Assembly (NCBI RefSeq): GCF_043290135.1
Contig: NC_134710.1
Coordinates: 462,435,376-462,499,375 of the forward strand
From: Rhipicephalus microplus
Lineage: Eukaryota; Arthropoda; Arachnida; Ixodida; Ixodidae
Direction: 5' to 3'
DNA length: 64,000 nucleotides
This document shows, piece by piece, positions 43,274-54,789 of this stretch. Below the pieces are notes generated by a model. It worked only from the letters and a program-made list of their open reading frames with translations, had not been told where the DNA came from and searched no databases. The translations under genes were made by a program, and so were the position numbers. Each line of letters starts with the position of its first letter. The stretch's first letter is position 1.

Positions 43274-45199
43274 ATGGATCTCGAAAAGTTAGTAGCTCTT
43301 GGTGAGAAGATGGGTCTTTCTGGCGCCGAACTACGGAAGTAGGTCACCCAGAAGGAAAAAGAAAAAAAGGAGAGAGCCAAGGAAGAAAAAGCAGCTGAGT
43401 TGGAGAGAGAGAAGTTGGCAGCTGAAAGGGCGAGAGAAGAAAGAGAAGCGGAGATGGCTGAAAGGGAACGGCAGCGGCAGCACGAGATGGAACTCGAGCG
43501 GCTCCGTTTGCAACAGCGAAGTGAGACTCCGGTCCAAGCTAGAGTTGAAAGCAGCGAACGGGAAGATCATGGCTTCCGCTTGAACCCGAGCAAGTTGCAC
43601 GTAGCGTTTGATGAGAGGAAGGACGACCTTGACGCGTACCTTCACAGATTTGAGACGATTGCTAGGAGCCAGAATTGGCCGGAACATCAATGGGCAACTG
43701 CTTTGAGCACCTGCTTGAGTGGTGAAGCGCTCAGTGTGTATGGCAGGCTGACGCCGACCGATGCAGCCAACTATGCAAAGGTGAAAGCTGCTTTGCTGAA
43801 GCGATTTAGATCTACCGTGGAAGGATTGCGGGATAGATTTCGGAAAGGAAAGCCAGCTGATGGTGAGACGGCTACGCAGTATGCCGCCCGACTTTGCCAT
43901 TATTTCGACAGATGGATTGAACTTTCAGGAACAGCGCAGGAGTACGATGAACTTAGAGAGCTCCTAATTAGAGAACAATTTCTTACTAGTTGCCACCCAA
44001 GCCTGTCGCTGTACTTGAAAGAGAGGAAAGCTAAGTCACTTGAAGACATGCTTGAATTAGCCGATCAATTCTTGGAAGCGCAAGGTGGCACTAATTTGGC
44101 CAAGGTCAAGAAGGATTGTCCCGATGATTCGAAGAAATTGGCTCCCGAAGAAAAGAAGCGTGCACCAGAGAGCATTCCGCGATGTTTTCTGTGCAACCGA
44201 GTGGGTCATCGCGCGAAAAACTGTCGAACGATCTTTACGAGCCCTACGACAGTAAAATGTTTCAAGTGTGGTCAGACTGGGCACAAAGCAGACGCTTGTC
44301 GGAACGGAGTAAGTCAAACTCACCAGGTATCTTGTGTGCAAGCGGCACCAAAATCTGATAATAATGCCGTCACCGATGGATTCGTAGAGTTGAAGAATGG
44401 GGAGAAAATTCCTATTGTGGGTGCTGTAATGTCAAAACAGCCAACTGGTGTTACGAAAGGAATGCCAACGCTGCCTGGAAAAGTTGCGGGCAAAAACATT
44501 ACGGTGTTAAGAGATACCGGCAGCTCCACTGTTATCGTGCGGAGAAACTTGGTAGGGGAAAGCGAGTTAACCGGCAAAACGAAACTGGTTTGCTTAATTG
44601 ACCGTACAGTTCGGATGCTTCCCGAAGCAGAGATTGAGGTTGAAACCCCATACTTCAGCGGGAAGGTTACGGCTCTATGTATGACGACCCCCCTTTACGA
44701 CCTTGTCATCGGAAACATCGACGGGGCGCGAGGACCGAATGATCCGAAATGTTTGGGAGAAGACCTTAAGATAGAGCCCTCGCCAACCCAACGACCGCGA
44801 GATACAGTGGAGGAGCAACCCGTGATGGATCCCACTCGAGCCCAAGGTGAAGCCGTGGTGCAAGGGACTATGAATGATAAGATGATCGTGTTGAACGAGT
44901 TCACGGGCCGGGCTACTGGACTTACGTCGGCACGACCTCAACCGACCGACAGTGCAAAGGAGACGGAGTCGGCCAGCCGGGCCAAATGTCGAGACATGAA
45001 CAAGCTGGTAAATAAACAGACAGGACCCGTCGAATGTTATTACCCGTTAACGGTGTCGGAAGTGACAACGATGGCTGAGACACCGCCTGAGATATCGTCG
45101 TTGGAAAGGGCTCGCCAAAAAGGAACGTGGAAACACAAGAAGAGATCGAGCGAGCACCGCAAGAAAGGGCGCAAGCGCCGCTCAAATTACACAGGATAA
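43274..45199 (+). pseudogene. Gypsy-2 Gag-protease gene with one amber codon
   Basis: The frame begins at ATG 43274 (MDLEKLVALGEKMGLSG, parallel to the Gypsy-1 start). TAG at 43340-43342 (codon 23) stands where Gypsy-1 has tryptophan. The frame is then open for about 620 codons; the first downstream Met is at 43400. Counted from 43400: charged helix 1-40; Gag core about 60-230; complete zinc knuckles C262-C265-H270-C275 and C287-C290-H295-C300; protease VLRDTG with D372 and LVIGN near 435. A linker follows, then a strongly basic C-terminus (WKHKKRSSEHRKKGRKRRS). One G-to-A change explains the stop, so it may be recent or read through. About 380 bp of TG-rich non-coding DNA follows. Confidence 0.85.
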
Positions 45200-45570
45200 G
45201 TGCTGAAGTCGAATCAGAATGCGTTTGGCAGTGCTGAGTGCCATAGGTTGTGTTGATGTTGTGTTATCCTGTGTCACCAGTGTCGAAGTGTCTGTGCTGT
45301 GATGTGATGTATAGTGTTGTATTATTGTTGTAATGAGAGAACTTTGTACGTTTGTATTGTTTGGAATGAGTGATGAAGTGTTGTAGTAGTGTACCTGTGG
45401 CTATATTTCATGTGTTATGGAATTGAACTACAATGTAAGATTGTGTTGAGCGATCTATTACGAATGTGAAGTGTCATGAGCGACGGTTTGTGTTACAGTG
45501 TTTCAGAGTGTGTGGTGACTGTTCGCGCTCGTTTGTGTGGTTTTGAATATTATGAGATAATATTCTTAAA

Positions 45571-45581
45571 GTGGGGGGCAG
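45571..45581 (+). other. Gypsy-2 polypurine tract
   Basis: AAAGTGGGGGGCAG directly precedes the 3' LTR start TGTCACAG, the expected place for the plus-strand primer. Confidence 0.75.
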
Positions 45582-46737
45582 TGTCACAGAACGAGCGCTA
45601 AAAATGGGCGCGCCGCCAAATTCTTGCGATAACGGGCGGGAGAAACGCCGCGAGGTCGAAAGAAAAAAGAAGAAAACAAACATCCAAGGCTCCCCGGGCG
45701 CGCGCTCTCCCCGCGGAAGCGTGGCTTCGCCGACGAACCTCCTCACCCCACAGCGGCGGCCGGGCAAGCACTGGAAAGTTCCAGAAGGAAATAGGCGTGG
45801 TCATACCGAGTTGAGTCAGCTGTCGGGAACGGCCCCCGTACAGTCTCGCGCCTCTCCCCAGCCTTCGCTGTGTATCGCGCCGACGAAATGACGAGAACTT
45901 TCTGGAATGTGGCGTGGAAGGTATTTAATCGAGCGGCCGAGACGAGAGAGCAGGAGAAGACGGAATTTAGCGCCAGAGTGCGTAGGGATCCCGCCGTGTA
46001 GACGGCGAAGGTTTTGTCCGTAGGGACGCAGCAGGAGATGAAGAGGATTTCCACCTGAGGGGTGAAGGCTCGAGCTACAGGCAAGAGCGTGTGTCTACCG
46101 CTATCGAGCGAGGACGCGTGGCAACAGCTGCGTGTGTGAAGCCGACGTGTTCGGGCGAAGAAGTTTGAAGCTTGGAGAGTGGCCTATTGAAGACGGGAGG
46201 TTTCCTGGAAGAGAAACTTCGGCGAGGTTTCCTGGAAGAGAAACTTCGAGGGCTGCGGAACGACAACAACGCTGGACTTTGAGTGAGTGATTCTCGGAAG
46301 AGTATCATCTAGACTTTGGTTCCAAGAACTTTGGACTGAATAGGTTTTCTATCTCTTTAGTCTTTAAGTGTCTTGGTTGTTCAATGCATGCGACTGCATT
46401 GTAGTGCGTATTGTTGTCTGTGTCCGTTGCTCCAATTGTGATTGATTGTGCTGTGTAGTGCGTTGTTTGTTTGGCGACGTATTGTATGTAACTATTGTGG
46501 AGTGTGCATTCTTGTGTATTGTTTTCGATCTGCCATTTTCGAGAATATATTATTTGTTTTGTTTATCAACTCTCGGCTCTGACTTGTTCTTTGGGCCACA
46601 GCCGGCGTCCGCTGGCGCGCCGAAAAGGACCACTTCTAAATTGTCCACGCTTTCGTGGTGCGGTTCGGGGGGCCAATACTTCGGCCCTTGGAATTAGCCC
46701 GGCGATCACCTCCCTCATTAACGGGACCGGTGTGACA
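45582..46737 (+). repeat. Gypsy-2 3' LTR
   Basis: 1,156 bp, TG...CA ends intact (TGTCACAG to GTGTGACA). Near-identical partner of 41901-43062. Confidence 0.93.
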
Positions 46738-46742
46738 AATGG
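46738..46742. repeat. Target-site duplication of Gypsy-2, right (AATGG)
   Basis: Direct copy of 41896-41900. Joining the flanks brings a Gypsy-3 Gag zinc-knuckle remnant next to the Gypsy-3 protease. Confidence 0.9.
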
Positions 46743-47590
46743 TTAGCTACACACCATGGCGTTGGGGCCAATGCGACTGCACTTGAAGCATCCGTGTCGT
46801 GTCGAGGCGTAAGTCGGACGGACAGTCGGTAATGTGTCCAAGCTAAGCCGATGACGAGAGTTCTGCAGAAGTTCGACTGCCTTTTAAGCGAAAACCTGGG
46901 GTGACGCTTTAGGTGACTGGTAAGATAAGATGGCAGCATGGGTAGGGTCAGCCAAGCCATCAACGACATACTGGCGGGCAGCCAGAGAGATCCATGTAAT
47001 GCCACATTTGTCGAGAAGCCCGAGCTTATCGTAGACGTATTTACGTGCGTCTTCCGATGGAACCTGCTAACGCGATCGCATGCTCATGAAATGGTCGTCG
47101 TATGCGGATGGCAGCGGGGGGAAGGCCTTGACGAAGGCTGTAGTCCAGTCCACTCTAGAATTTGTACTTGCAGCGATTGTATTGATGCCATGCTTTGGCG
47201 GACTCACGCAGTTGGCTTACGGCTAGCGATAGCGTCACGTCGTCAGCCCATGTATGTCGACGGGCCAACGAATAGATTTCATCCAGCCACGCGGTTGGGT
47301 CTTGATCAATGCCAGTAAAGTCAGGAATTTTAGCCATGGATGGAGGAGGCAACATGGTGCGTGCACAGGCTGCTGAGAAGGCGACGGTGGCGTCTGTAAG
47401 ACGCTGGCTCGAAGTAGCGATGGCCTGCAGAACCATGCAGAGTTCGCTGGCGGCTACAGGCGAGGAATTACGCCTGTCTTCTGGCGATGATACTGACGTT
47501 GCTCCAGGGATGGTGCCTGAGGCGAAGTCTGAGGGAGCGTGTACGGCGTCCCTGGACAAGGAGGCAGTTTGCGAAGCCAAGTCAGTGGAG
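46743..47590 (-). pseudogene. Gypsy-3 gag, decayed
   Basis: 47580-47155 encodes a Gag-like segment on the minus strand: MAKIPDFTGIDQDPTAWLDE and TLSLAVSQLRESAKAW, typical of gypsy Gag cores. It is followed by frameshifts and, near 46800-46755, CFKCSRIGPNAMVC, a broken zinc knuckle. The N-terminus is cut off near 47590 with no 5' LTR. It belongs with 38920-41895. Confidence 0.75.
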
Positions 47591-47599
47591 TCACCTTGT

Positions 47600-47938
47600 G
47601 GTTCCTTTCATTTTATTAAGAGGACTGGCATCCAGAACTTGGACCTGCTGACGTCTACTGATGTTACACAAGCATGGGGCAAGTTAAAGACAAATGCACT
47701 AAATGAGGCCTTTAAACTCAAAGAACTTTGCCATGTACAGTCGAAACCGCTGCCAATTCTGGGCACCCAAAAACAAGAGGAAATACGTCAGCGACTGATT
47801 GCGACAGCCCACGAGAGTTCATTGGCGCTGCATCAGCTTGGCAGAATGCACAATATTGAAAGAAATAAAGTCAAAATGATGCTAAAGATATGCACAAATG
47901 TTGTACGCACACACAGTCACATATGTTTTATATAATCA
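47600..47938 (+). other. Unassigned open segment, possible host exon fragment
   Basis: Open on the plus strand from a plausible splice acceptor (CCTTTCATTTTATTAAG near 47604-47620) to TAA at 47933. The translation (STDVTQAWGKLK, ELCHVQSKPLP, EEIRQRLIATAHESSLALHQ) has normal protein composition and faintly recalls the region after the SWIM finger in arthropod SWIM/YqaJ-type proteins. That likeness is from memory and weak. No Met start or clear donor. The 5' part of the longer frame (47309-47590) is the reverse of Gypsy-3 gag. Confidence 0.3.
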
Positions 47939-47939
47939 G

Positions 47940-49465
47940 TTGTTAAGAGTTCCGTAACAATTCCAACAGCAATGTGGATATTACCAACATCAGAAGTGGT
48001 TAACTGATATGTATCCCTCATGCTTTCAAATACAGCAGTCCTGGCTAGTGCAACCTAAATCAACTTTGGAGGATCGCGCCTAGCTCCAAATGATGTTAAC
48101 TCGACATGATGCCTGCATCATTTGAGTACATGGGTACTATTTAGGTTTATATAATTAAGAAGCAAGCATCACAATTGACACTGCACTGGCATTACGGCTA
48201 CACAGGGCCTTTTTCTCAAACTGTTTCGAGACCTTGTGTGGTACTATGGTAGAATGTTCGAATACCCCAAAGAATCACCAATGTTTGTTCTCGCCAATTC
48301 TAGGTAGATAAAAACTGTCAATCACCTTTCTCGCACAACCTGTCTACCTCGACCCATGATAACAGGTATGGGCGACACGTGTCTTGAAGAATTGTTTAGA
48401 CAATGTACGTGACATGATTGTCCCGTTATCCATATCATGATCAGCCACATATATTCTGAAAACCCTCTTATCCTTCCATACTAATTTTTGGCTACCCCGA
48501 GTCAAGAAGGCAATCATGAGGCCAGCATCCAGGCTTAGGTGGCGAGACAGATAGCCTGCAGTTCACTAAGTTTCATACTTCCAATATAAGAGAGATCAAT
48601 TCTTCCTCAAGTAAAGCAAACATCTATACGAAGCTACCGAAATAGAAAAGTAATGACGAAATGTACAAGCTTCGCTAAGCAAATGTGAAAAATATGAACA
48701 GTGGATAGATTATTAATATTTAATTCCACTGCAAGAACATGGTAATGCAAAAAATGAAATAAACCTAAACAGTTTACATGCAGTAAAGAAAAAATTCATG
48801 CTACTGAAGCCTTAGAATACATGGGAGAGATGGGCCTACCTTTTGCCCTTAAGATATGTGTAATGTCACTCATCATGTGCTCTATACACGGCCATGGTGT
48901 GAGTAGTCGGAAGCATCAATGAGTTTGCGAATAATAATGCGGCAGCACTGAAGAGCTCGTTTCACAGAAATGCCAGCGTCGGGATCGTTGGTTGTGAGAG
49001 CAGTCATCTTGTCCATGAATGAAAGATCGAGACATATGCGAACAAATAAGTAATGAATTTCCGGGTCCGAGTGAGGATTGAGCTTCGGCCATTTGCGTGG
49101 CTAGCCGGTGTTCTATCACACAGCTATGCATATGCTTAGGAGTACATCGAAAAAAGCTTTATCATATCGGAAATGCAGTTAAAATAACTCTCTTCACAAA
49201 CACACGTGTCCTGAGTGGGGAGGGGGATACAACTGTACATCGACATAGAAGAGAAAGATGACTTTTGTTTTCAAGTCTATTTAGGTGATTGTCCAAGGGA
49301 CCCTGCGTGTCGGTTCATTAACTCAATAGTCTTTACATAGCACAATGGTGTGTTATTTTTCATGTTGTCCTCAGCTTCTGTAACTTCCTCATTGACCTCA
49401 GTTTCTGACTACCTGCATTATAAGTTCTACTACTTTTCATTGCGAACACAAGTTACATAATATCA
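47940..49465. other. AT-rich non-coding DNA
   Basis: No coding region recognised. About 48225-48330 has a faint tRNA-SINE-like head (GTGTGGTACTATGGTAGAAT). Nothing else stands out. Confidence 0.45.
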
Positions 49466-49469
49466 CTCG

Positions 49470-50454
49470 AACCTTTTCTCAGAGAGAATAGGGGAGGAGA
49501 GATTTACAGTTCCACCAATCACAATAAATATTTCATCAAGGGTGCCGATGACTTCCCAAGGTACAGGTTCCTTCAGAACTTTAAAAACTTTCATCCTCTA
49601 GATTGCACGCTCGACGTGCACATGCGCCCTGGCTATTTTGAGAGTCTTGTCTGAGTATTTCGCCGTGAACTGCAGCTCTCCACGAAGAAACGAATGCTGC
49701 AACCCCCAGCCCAAAGTTTTCGCATAGCGAGCCCAAGTTGAAACCTTTGTCAACCATGACATCATCTTCAAAAGTGTCGAGTTTTTCTAGAACTCCCGAT
49801 TTCTGTACGCAAGTCCTGTCCTACACTTGGCCTTCAAAACCACAGCCCACAAAAGTAATTGAGCCAGCAGGTGAGACGCCAACAAGAAGCTTTGCTGTGT
49901 GTGTACTTTTGTAATGAGAGTATCTTAAAATTCTACAAGAAGCGCAGTAAGATTTTTCTACTGCAACCTCTGTGCAGTCTAGCACAACACGTAAATTTTA
50001 TATTTTTCAAAGCATTGAGGCAGATTGCTTGCAGTTTCTTGTTTGTTTGGCAATGAAATTGCTCATTTCAGTACCGCTGCAAGGTTACACAGTGTGCTGT
50101 AGAAGTGGGAAGAGATCGTTGTGCGGCTCACAGAAAATAGTGGTGCCATACACACAAAGGGTAAGCAAGTTTTCAATCGCACAAGAACGAGAATGACTCG
50201 TTCAAGAGTAGACGTTTCAGGTAATGCGTCTTCAATCCTGCTGACTTCATTACTTATGGCTACAAGCAAAGTCATTGATGGCACACAGTAACAGCAAGCA
50301 CAGTATTATCTGATGTCAGCATATCTACAAGCCTGAACTGCTTCATTATAATGGAATCTACATCGACCTGGATGCTTTTGTCTCTTGTGCACATGATATC
50401 TGGTACATTCTTAATGCACTGCGAAAGCTCAAGAAGGATTTCTGCAACCTCCAC
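49470..50454 (-). pseudogene. DDE_Tnp_4-type transposase domain with HTH_Tnp_4, broken
   Basis: Minus strand, readable as one decayed block. 50454-50290: SIQVDVDSIIMKQFRLVDML, then a frameshift near 50275. 50284-50063: an HTH_Tnp_4-like helix-turn-helix (VILVLVRLKTCLPF, FSVSRTTISSHFYS). From 49988: the catalytic core, with the first aspartate in VVLDCTEVAVEKS (49979-49977), KLLVGVSPAGSITFVG, a TAG at 49823-49821 where SDRT is expected, the second aspartate in DDVMVDKGFN (49751-49749), a frameshift, and the glutamate in HVHVERAI (E at 49612-49610) followed by TAG. All three acidic residues survive but two amber codons, a TGA and two frameshifts disable it. This is the IS5/PIF-Harbinger-like endonuclease fold. 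The THAP exon at 54.6 kb is probably its N-terminal part. Confidence 0.75.
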
Positions 50455-50459
50455 TGTTG

Positions 50460-53450
50460 ATAAAGCTGTAGCAGTTACACCACTAGCACATGGATGTGAT
50501 GCAGTTTTCTGGCCCTGCTCTTGTACCTACACGCAAGAAAGATTTCCCATAAAGACAGATTCAAGCCAATGCAAGAGTGCTGAGAATCATCTCATGTTTG
50601 GAAGATATGACGTCAAAATGATTTAACTTGTTTTGGCCTAATTGCTATGAAAAGCAATTACATAGCTCGTTTGACTTTGTAATTGTTTTTAAATGCTTCA
50701 TAGCATCGTATGTATACACAGTTGCCTAACGACTGATGATGCATGCCATAGTGTGATGCCTTGATCGTATACTGTTTCTATCAATTTGTGCATACGGTTG
50801 AACCCTTTTATAAGAGGCATACACCGGGGAGTGATTCTTGTCATGTACATGAGATGTCTCTTATAAGCAGGGCACCACGTAAGTATTTTCTTATGAACCC
50901 CTATTTAAATCTACGTACACAAGTGTCTCTTACATCCAATTGTTTGTTACATTAGTGTCTCTTATAGGTGGGTTCGGCTGTATCAGTGTTCTGGCCTTTA
51001 ACTCCTTGTTTATCTTGTCAGCTGTTTGACTCATTGTTTCTGTGATAAAGTGGCATGTTGAGATTTCAGACAACGAAGCAAAATATGAGAAAATTTAGGG
51101 TACATGCTGCAACAACCCTATTTTGAATCAAGAGTATAAATGCTTGAAATAGGTGAATTGTGGCAAATTTTTTTCCTGCAGCGTCTCTAAGAATCAGTAG
51201 AAGTTTTCACGTTATATTCAATGATAGTGCATAAGTGATATGCATTCCTTGAGCCGTCTTGTAATTTTACCCTCTGCATGCCTTGCATACTAGTTCGTGC
51301 TGCTCACTTAATTCTCCGCTGTCGTCCTGCCAGCTATTAAACATGCAAATATGCAAGGTTAGATCAGTTTACGGCTTATTGTGGTAAAAAGTTGCCAGAG
51401 GGCGTAACAATGCTTTGAGGGATACGTGCTTCAAGCTTGTGACATAAAGGTGTTCTCTCTGGTTAGTATAAATCCTTATTTTAGTTTCCAAGTCTTCACC
51501 CTTGATGCATATAACTACAATAGCACTACATAATACAGCATATGTTTGAGCCTTTACATCACAAAGGGCTTCATCGGGGTTCTCTTCACAAGGTGACACA
51601 CGCACTGGTTGAGCAGGCTCCCATTATGTTCCCTGAGAAGCTGATCCTGCACAAAAGTAAAATGAAAGAATTCGTAAACATTCTGCAATACAAAGGAGTA
51701 TACAGGCACAGTGACAGCGCCCAGTGTACTTAGGATATGTTAAACATGCAAGCCTGAGGCAGTTTATGTTAAAGAGTGATTGAAAACTGCTTTATCTTGG
51801 GGATAAAACGACATGGGCACTTTGAATAGTTGTAGATTGGTTTACAATTTATAGCCCCAGATGAGTGCAAGCAGCTCTACTGAGCAGCACATTTTTATTC
51901 TTGTTTACAGTGATGTAGTCTAGCCATGTGAGTAACGCTTTAAATTAGCCATGTTATGTCCTGGGTTTCAAGATATTATCTGGCATTAAAGGCTGCCAAA
52001 CTCACAAGTGAACTCGCTCAAACTCGAAGTGGTGAGTCTGTGTATGAGAGAGTCAGGGTAAGTAATTTAGTCAATTTGAGTCCGATTGAGAAAATGTTTT
52101 GTAAGCCTGAGGCCGAATGAGCCCTAAGGGCAAAATGGATTTGCCGAGCGTGAGTGAGCTCCACATGTTTTGCCGACATACGTCTGGCATTAATACATCT
52201 TGTGACCACCTGAAATCTCCGCAAAGAAGCTAATTTTTGGAGAGTAAAGGAGTGTAACTGAAAGCTCTCACTTCCTGTCCTGTCATTTCTTCACTGCTTG
52301 AGCTGGAGCACGAGAAAATGCCATTTCGACAATCTCACAAGCCAAATTCCATGCCTTGTTAGCTTTTTTTGCTGCAGACTTTTTACAACGTGCACTCAAA
52401 ACGGCACAGCAGCTCTTTCATGTCATATACTCAGAGCGATAAGTTTTGGCTGCCAATCAATCTGGCTCGTTTACGGTTCGTGAACTATGCATTTCTGCAG
52501 CCAGCTGTTGCATTTTTTAGAGACTTAGGTTCTTTCGATTTCTTTCAAATGTGATTGCAAGGCACAGACTCAACACAAAAGACAAACAGAGACACAAAGG
52601 CAGTGTGAATTCAACATAAGGACGAACAAAGACACAAAAACGCACTCTCTTTGTGTTTTTTTTGTGCTTTTCTTTCTCGAAGTGGTGAGTGCACACTTCA
52701 ACCAATTGCCAATATTTGTGTCATGAACCAATGACACTTTTTATGAGTTTGGTTGTGTGCATTCTTAGCAGTTCCATGATGCACAATTCAGTGGTAGCCT
52801 TAATGTCAGGTAGCATTGTTTTGCAGTGTCTGCAACATCATGGTACTTGCAGAAGACTTTAGAATCCTAAGAAATTTAGGAGCGTTGAAACCTTTGCCTA
52901 TAGATAATGTAGAGATGGCTGACAGCCAGTAGTTCCTAAATACCTTGCAGCACTTTCAGAACAGAAGTGAATTGGTTTGACATTACACAACTGAATATTT
53001 TCTTACAACTGACTATCTTACATTTAGTTACATTTATAGTACTTTGGGGATGTATATCTTTTTTTCTACGAGCCATTCTTGTCAGTTTATTCAGTGATGT
53101 GGTTTGCTGCACAAGCTCTCTGGCGTATTGCATCCGGCTAAAGATACTTCCCGAATCAAGGCATTGTTTGGTGGCCTCACTCCGCCTGTTGGCAATGGTT
53201 TAAGAATATCCAAGATTTTACGCTCGGAATGGCTTCGGCAGGCTCGCCTGTACCGTCAAACCCCGCAAATACAACTTCTCGGGAACGATCACACACAAGC
53301 TAAACAAAAGAATTGTCGTGAACTCTTCAGCCTCGTGGACCCTGTTCTGTCCCTTTTAAGCTGTGTTCGTGCCCCGAAAAAACCTTCAAATATGCCCTTT
53401 TTAGCTGTGTTCGTGCCCTGCAAAAACCTTCAGCAAGCTTACGGGCTTAC
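50460..53450. other. Non-coding DNA, probable introns of the THAP/Tnp_4 gene
   Basis: No complete gene. Minus-strand 51605-51480 (SPCEENPDEALCDVKAQTYA) could be a linker exon of the THAP/Tnp_4 gene, but this is weak. About 52020-52230 resembles a short, degenerate GAGT-rich interspersed repeat. 52560-52680 is rich in GACAAA/GACACA units. Confidence 0.35.
53351..53438. repeat. 44-bp tandem duplication
   Basis: CCCTTTTAAGCTGTGTTCGT and the following bases recur 44 bp later as CCCTTTTTAGCTGTGTTCGT. The two units differ at a few sites. Confidence 0.75.
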
Positions 53451-53599
53451 TATCTTTTCTAATCTAGCGGAACAAATGCCGACAAATAAACAATATACCA
53501 CAGTGCGACCCACTTATGGTCGAATCCACAGCCTTCCAAGGTTTCTTTGTTGTATGCCCTGTGTGGCGTGTCATAATAAATGCTAATAATAACAAACAT

Positions 53600-53758
53600 G
53601 CCAAGCTCATGTTTAGCAGAGGCAAGGACATCTCGCGCTGCTGCTTCCTGAATCCTTGCCAGGTCTTGTTTTTCATGTGTTCTTATGGGCAAGCTCCGCG
53701 AAGGCACAGCAGTCTTCTTCAGTCCTCTTTGATTAGGCGTCCACGATTTGGGATCCAC
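53600..53758 (-). pseudogene. Probable linker exon of the THAP/Tnp_4 gene
   Basis: Minus strand, open from about 53758: DPKSWTPNQRGLKKTAVPSR and then RTHEKQDLARIQEAAA. An LKKTAVPS-like motif commonly follows the THAP finger in animal THAP proteins. A stop codon and no clean AG acceptor lie just upstream, so the exact exon start is unclear or lost. It sits about 770 bases downstream of the THAP exon on the same strand. Confidence 0.5.
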
Positions 53759-54524
53759 ATAAAATGAGGATTGAAATTAAATTCTGCAATTTCATGCGCC
53801 ACAACAATCTAATTTAGAGCATTACAGAAAAGCACATTTCGAATACCTTACTGTTAAACGAGCATTCAATGCATGCATGGTAGCCAAGCATTTTACGCAA
53901 TTTCATTCATCGGCCATTGGTGGAATTAAAAATTAAAATGTTTTGTTGGTTAGATCAGATTGCTAATGCACACTATGAGACTTAAAAACCAGTCACAAAG
54001 CTATCGCGCTAAAAAGCGAAGTCTGTGTCACAAGGAAATTCTTCTCGCGATCAGGTGCAATTGGCATCAGGCGTGGTCCAGGTCAATCGTCCCTACAATG
54101 CCACTTGCGATTAAGTGTGTTTGGGATTGATATAATCGCGGTTTCGTTGACGTCTGCTCCAAACATGATCTTGACAAGTTTTTGCCGTGTAACAGCGTTT
54201 AGTGTTGATTACGAAATCCGATCTGTATTGGCCCTGATCGCAATGAAAGAGCCCGCGAGGAAAGACACTTCAAAGAGCAGTCGCGCATTACGGTCTGGCA
54301 AAAAGACAGACATAATGCCAATTTTAACGCTCCCTTCATTTTATGCGGGCGATAGACGCCCAGGCACTAGCTTTCTAACTCTCCAAAAGCAACAATCCGG
54401 TGTTGCGGTGTTTACGTCAATCGTCCGGCATCGACGGCGCCGTTCATTTCAACATTATCGTTGGAGCGTAATCCTTATGCTTTCGTGAAAAATGACAACA
54501 ATTAGCATTTGGCTAACCGATGCT

Positions 54525-54731
54525 GCTCCAGAACAAGTCTTCGGTGACAAAATGTGCGCTGCAAACCTTCATTGGCGGCGTCACAGGCTTGCCTATATGA
54601 AGCTTCACCACCCACTCCTTCTTGAGTCGCACGTCCAGCGGAAACGAATGAAGGCTTATCTCAACGTTCACCGTTCTGTTCGTGCACTGAGGCACGCAAC
54701 ACATCCTGTTGCTTTTGGATTTTTTTGCCAT
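54525..54731 (-). CDS. THAP zinc-finger exon
   Basis: First coding exon of a THAP-domain protein on the minus strand, starting at ATG 54731 (MAKKSKSNRMCCVPQC). The C2CH zinc ligands are C11 or C12, C16, C57 and H60. The family landmarks HSFP (28-31) and W40 are present, with FVTEDLF after the histidine. The frame stops shortly after, at about 54513; a GT donor is likely in GCAGCATCGGTTAGC near 54521. THAP domains bind DNA and are found in P-element transposases and in transcription factors. A transposase helix-turn-helix and DDE_Tnp_4 relic further along the same strand suggest a THAP-transposase gene. The exon itself is undamaged. Confidence 0.7.
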
Positions 54732-54789
54732 CGCGTGCACGGAAGTTCGTAAGAAATTAGAACCCCGCCTGGCTCCACTCCTCAACTGA

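Larger units (their letters stand above)
41901..46737 (+). mobile_element. Gypsy-2: LTR retrotransposon with Gag-protease only
   Basis: 4,837 bp on the plus strand, inserted in Gypsy-3 with a 5-bp AATGG duplication. LTRs 41901-43062 and 45582-46737, primer site at 43070, one Gag-protease frame and a polypurine tract before the 3' LTR. The internal region is only 2,519 bp. There is no reverse transcriptase, RNase H or integrase and no space for them. The LTRs differ at roughly thirty sites (about 3 %), so it is older than Gypsy-1. It must rely on a relative for RT and integrase. Confidence 0.93.

Noticed and set aside
38862..47600. LTRs for Gypsy-3
   Set aside because: No direct repeat bounds the element; both ends appear lost.
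53104..53586. 160-codon plus-strand frame
   Set aside because: It runs through a 44-bp tandem duplication and over the reverse of the THAP linker exon. The product resembles no family I know.
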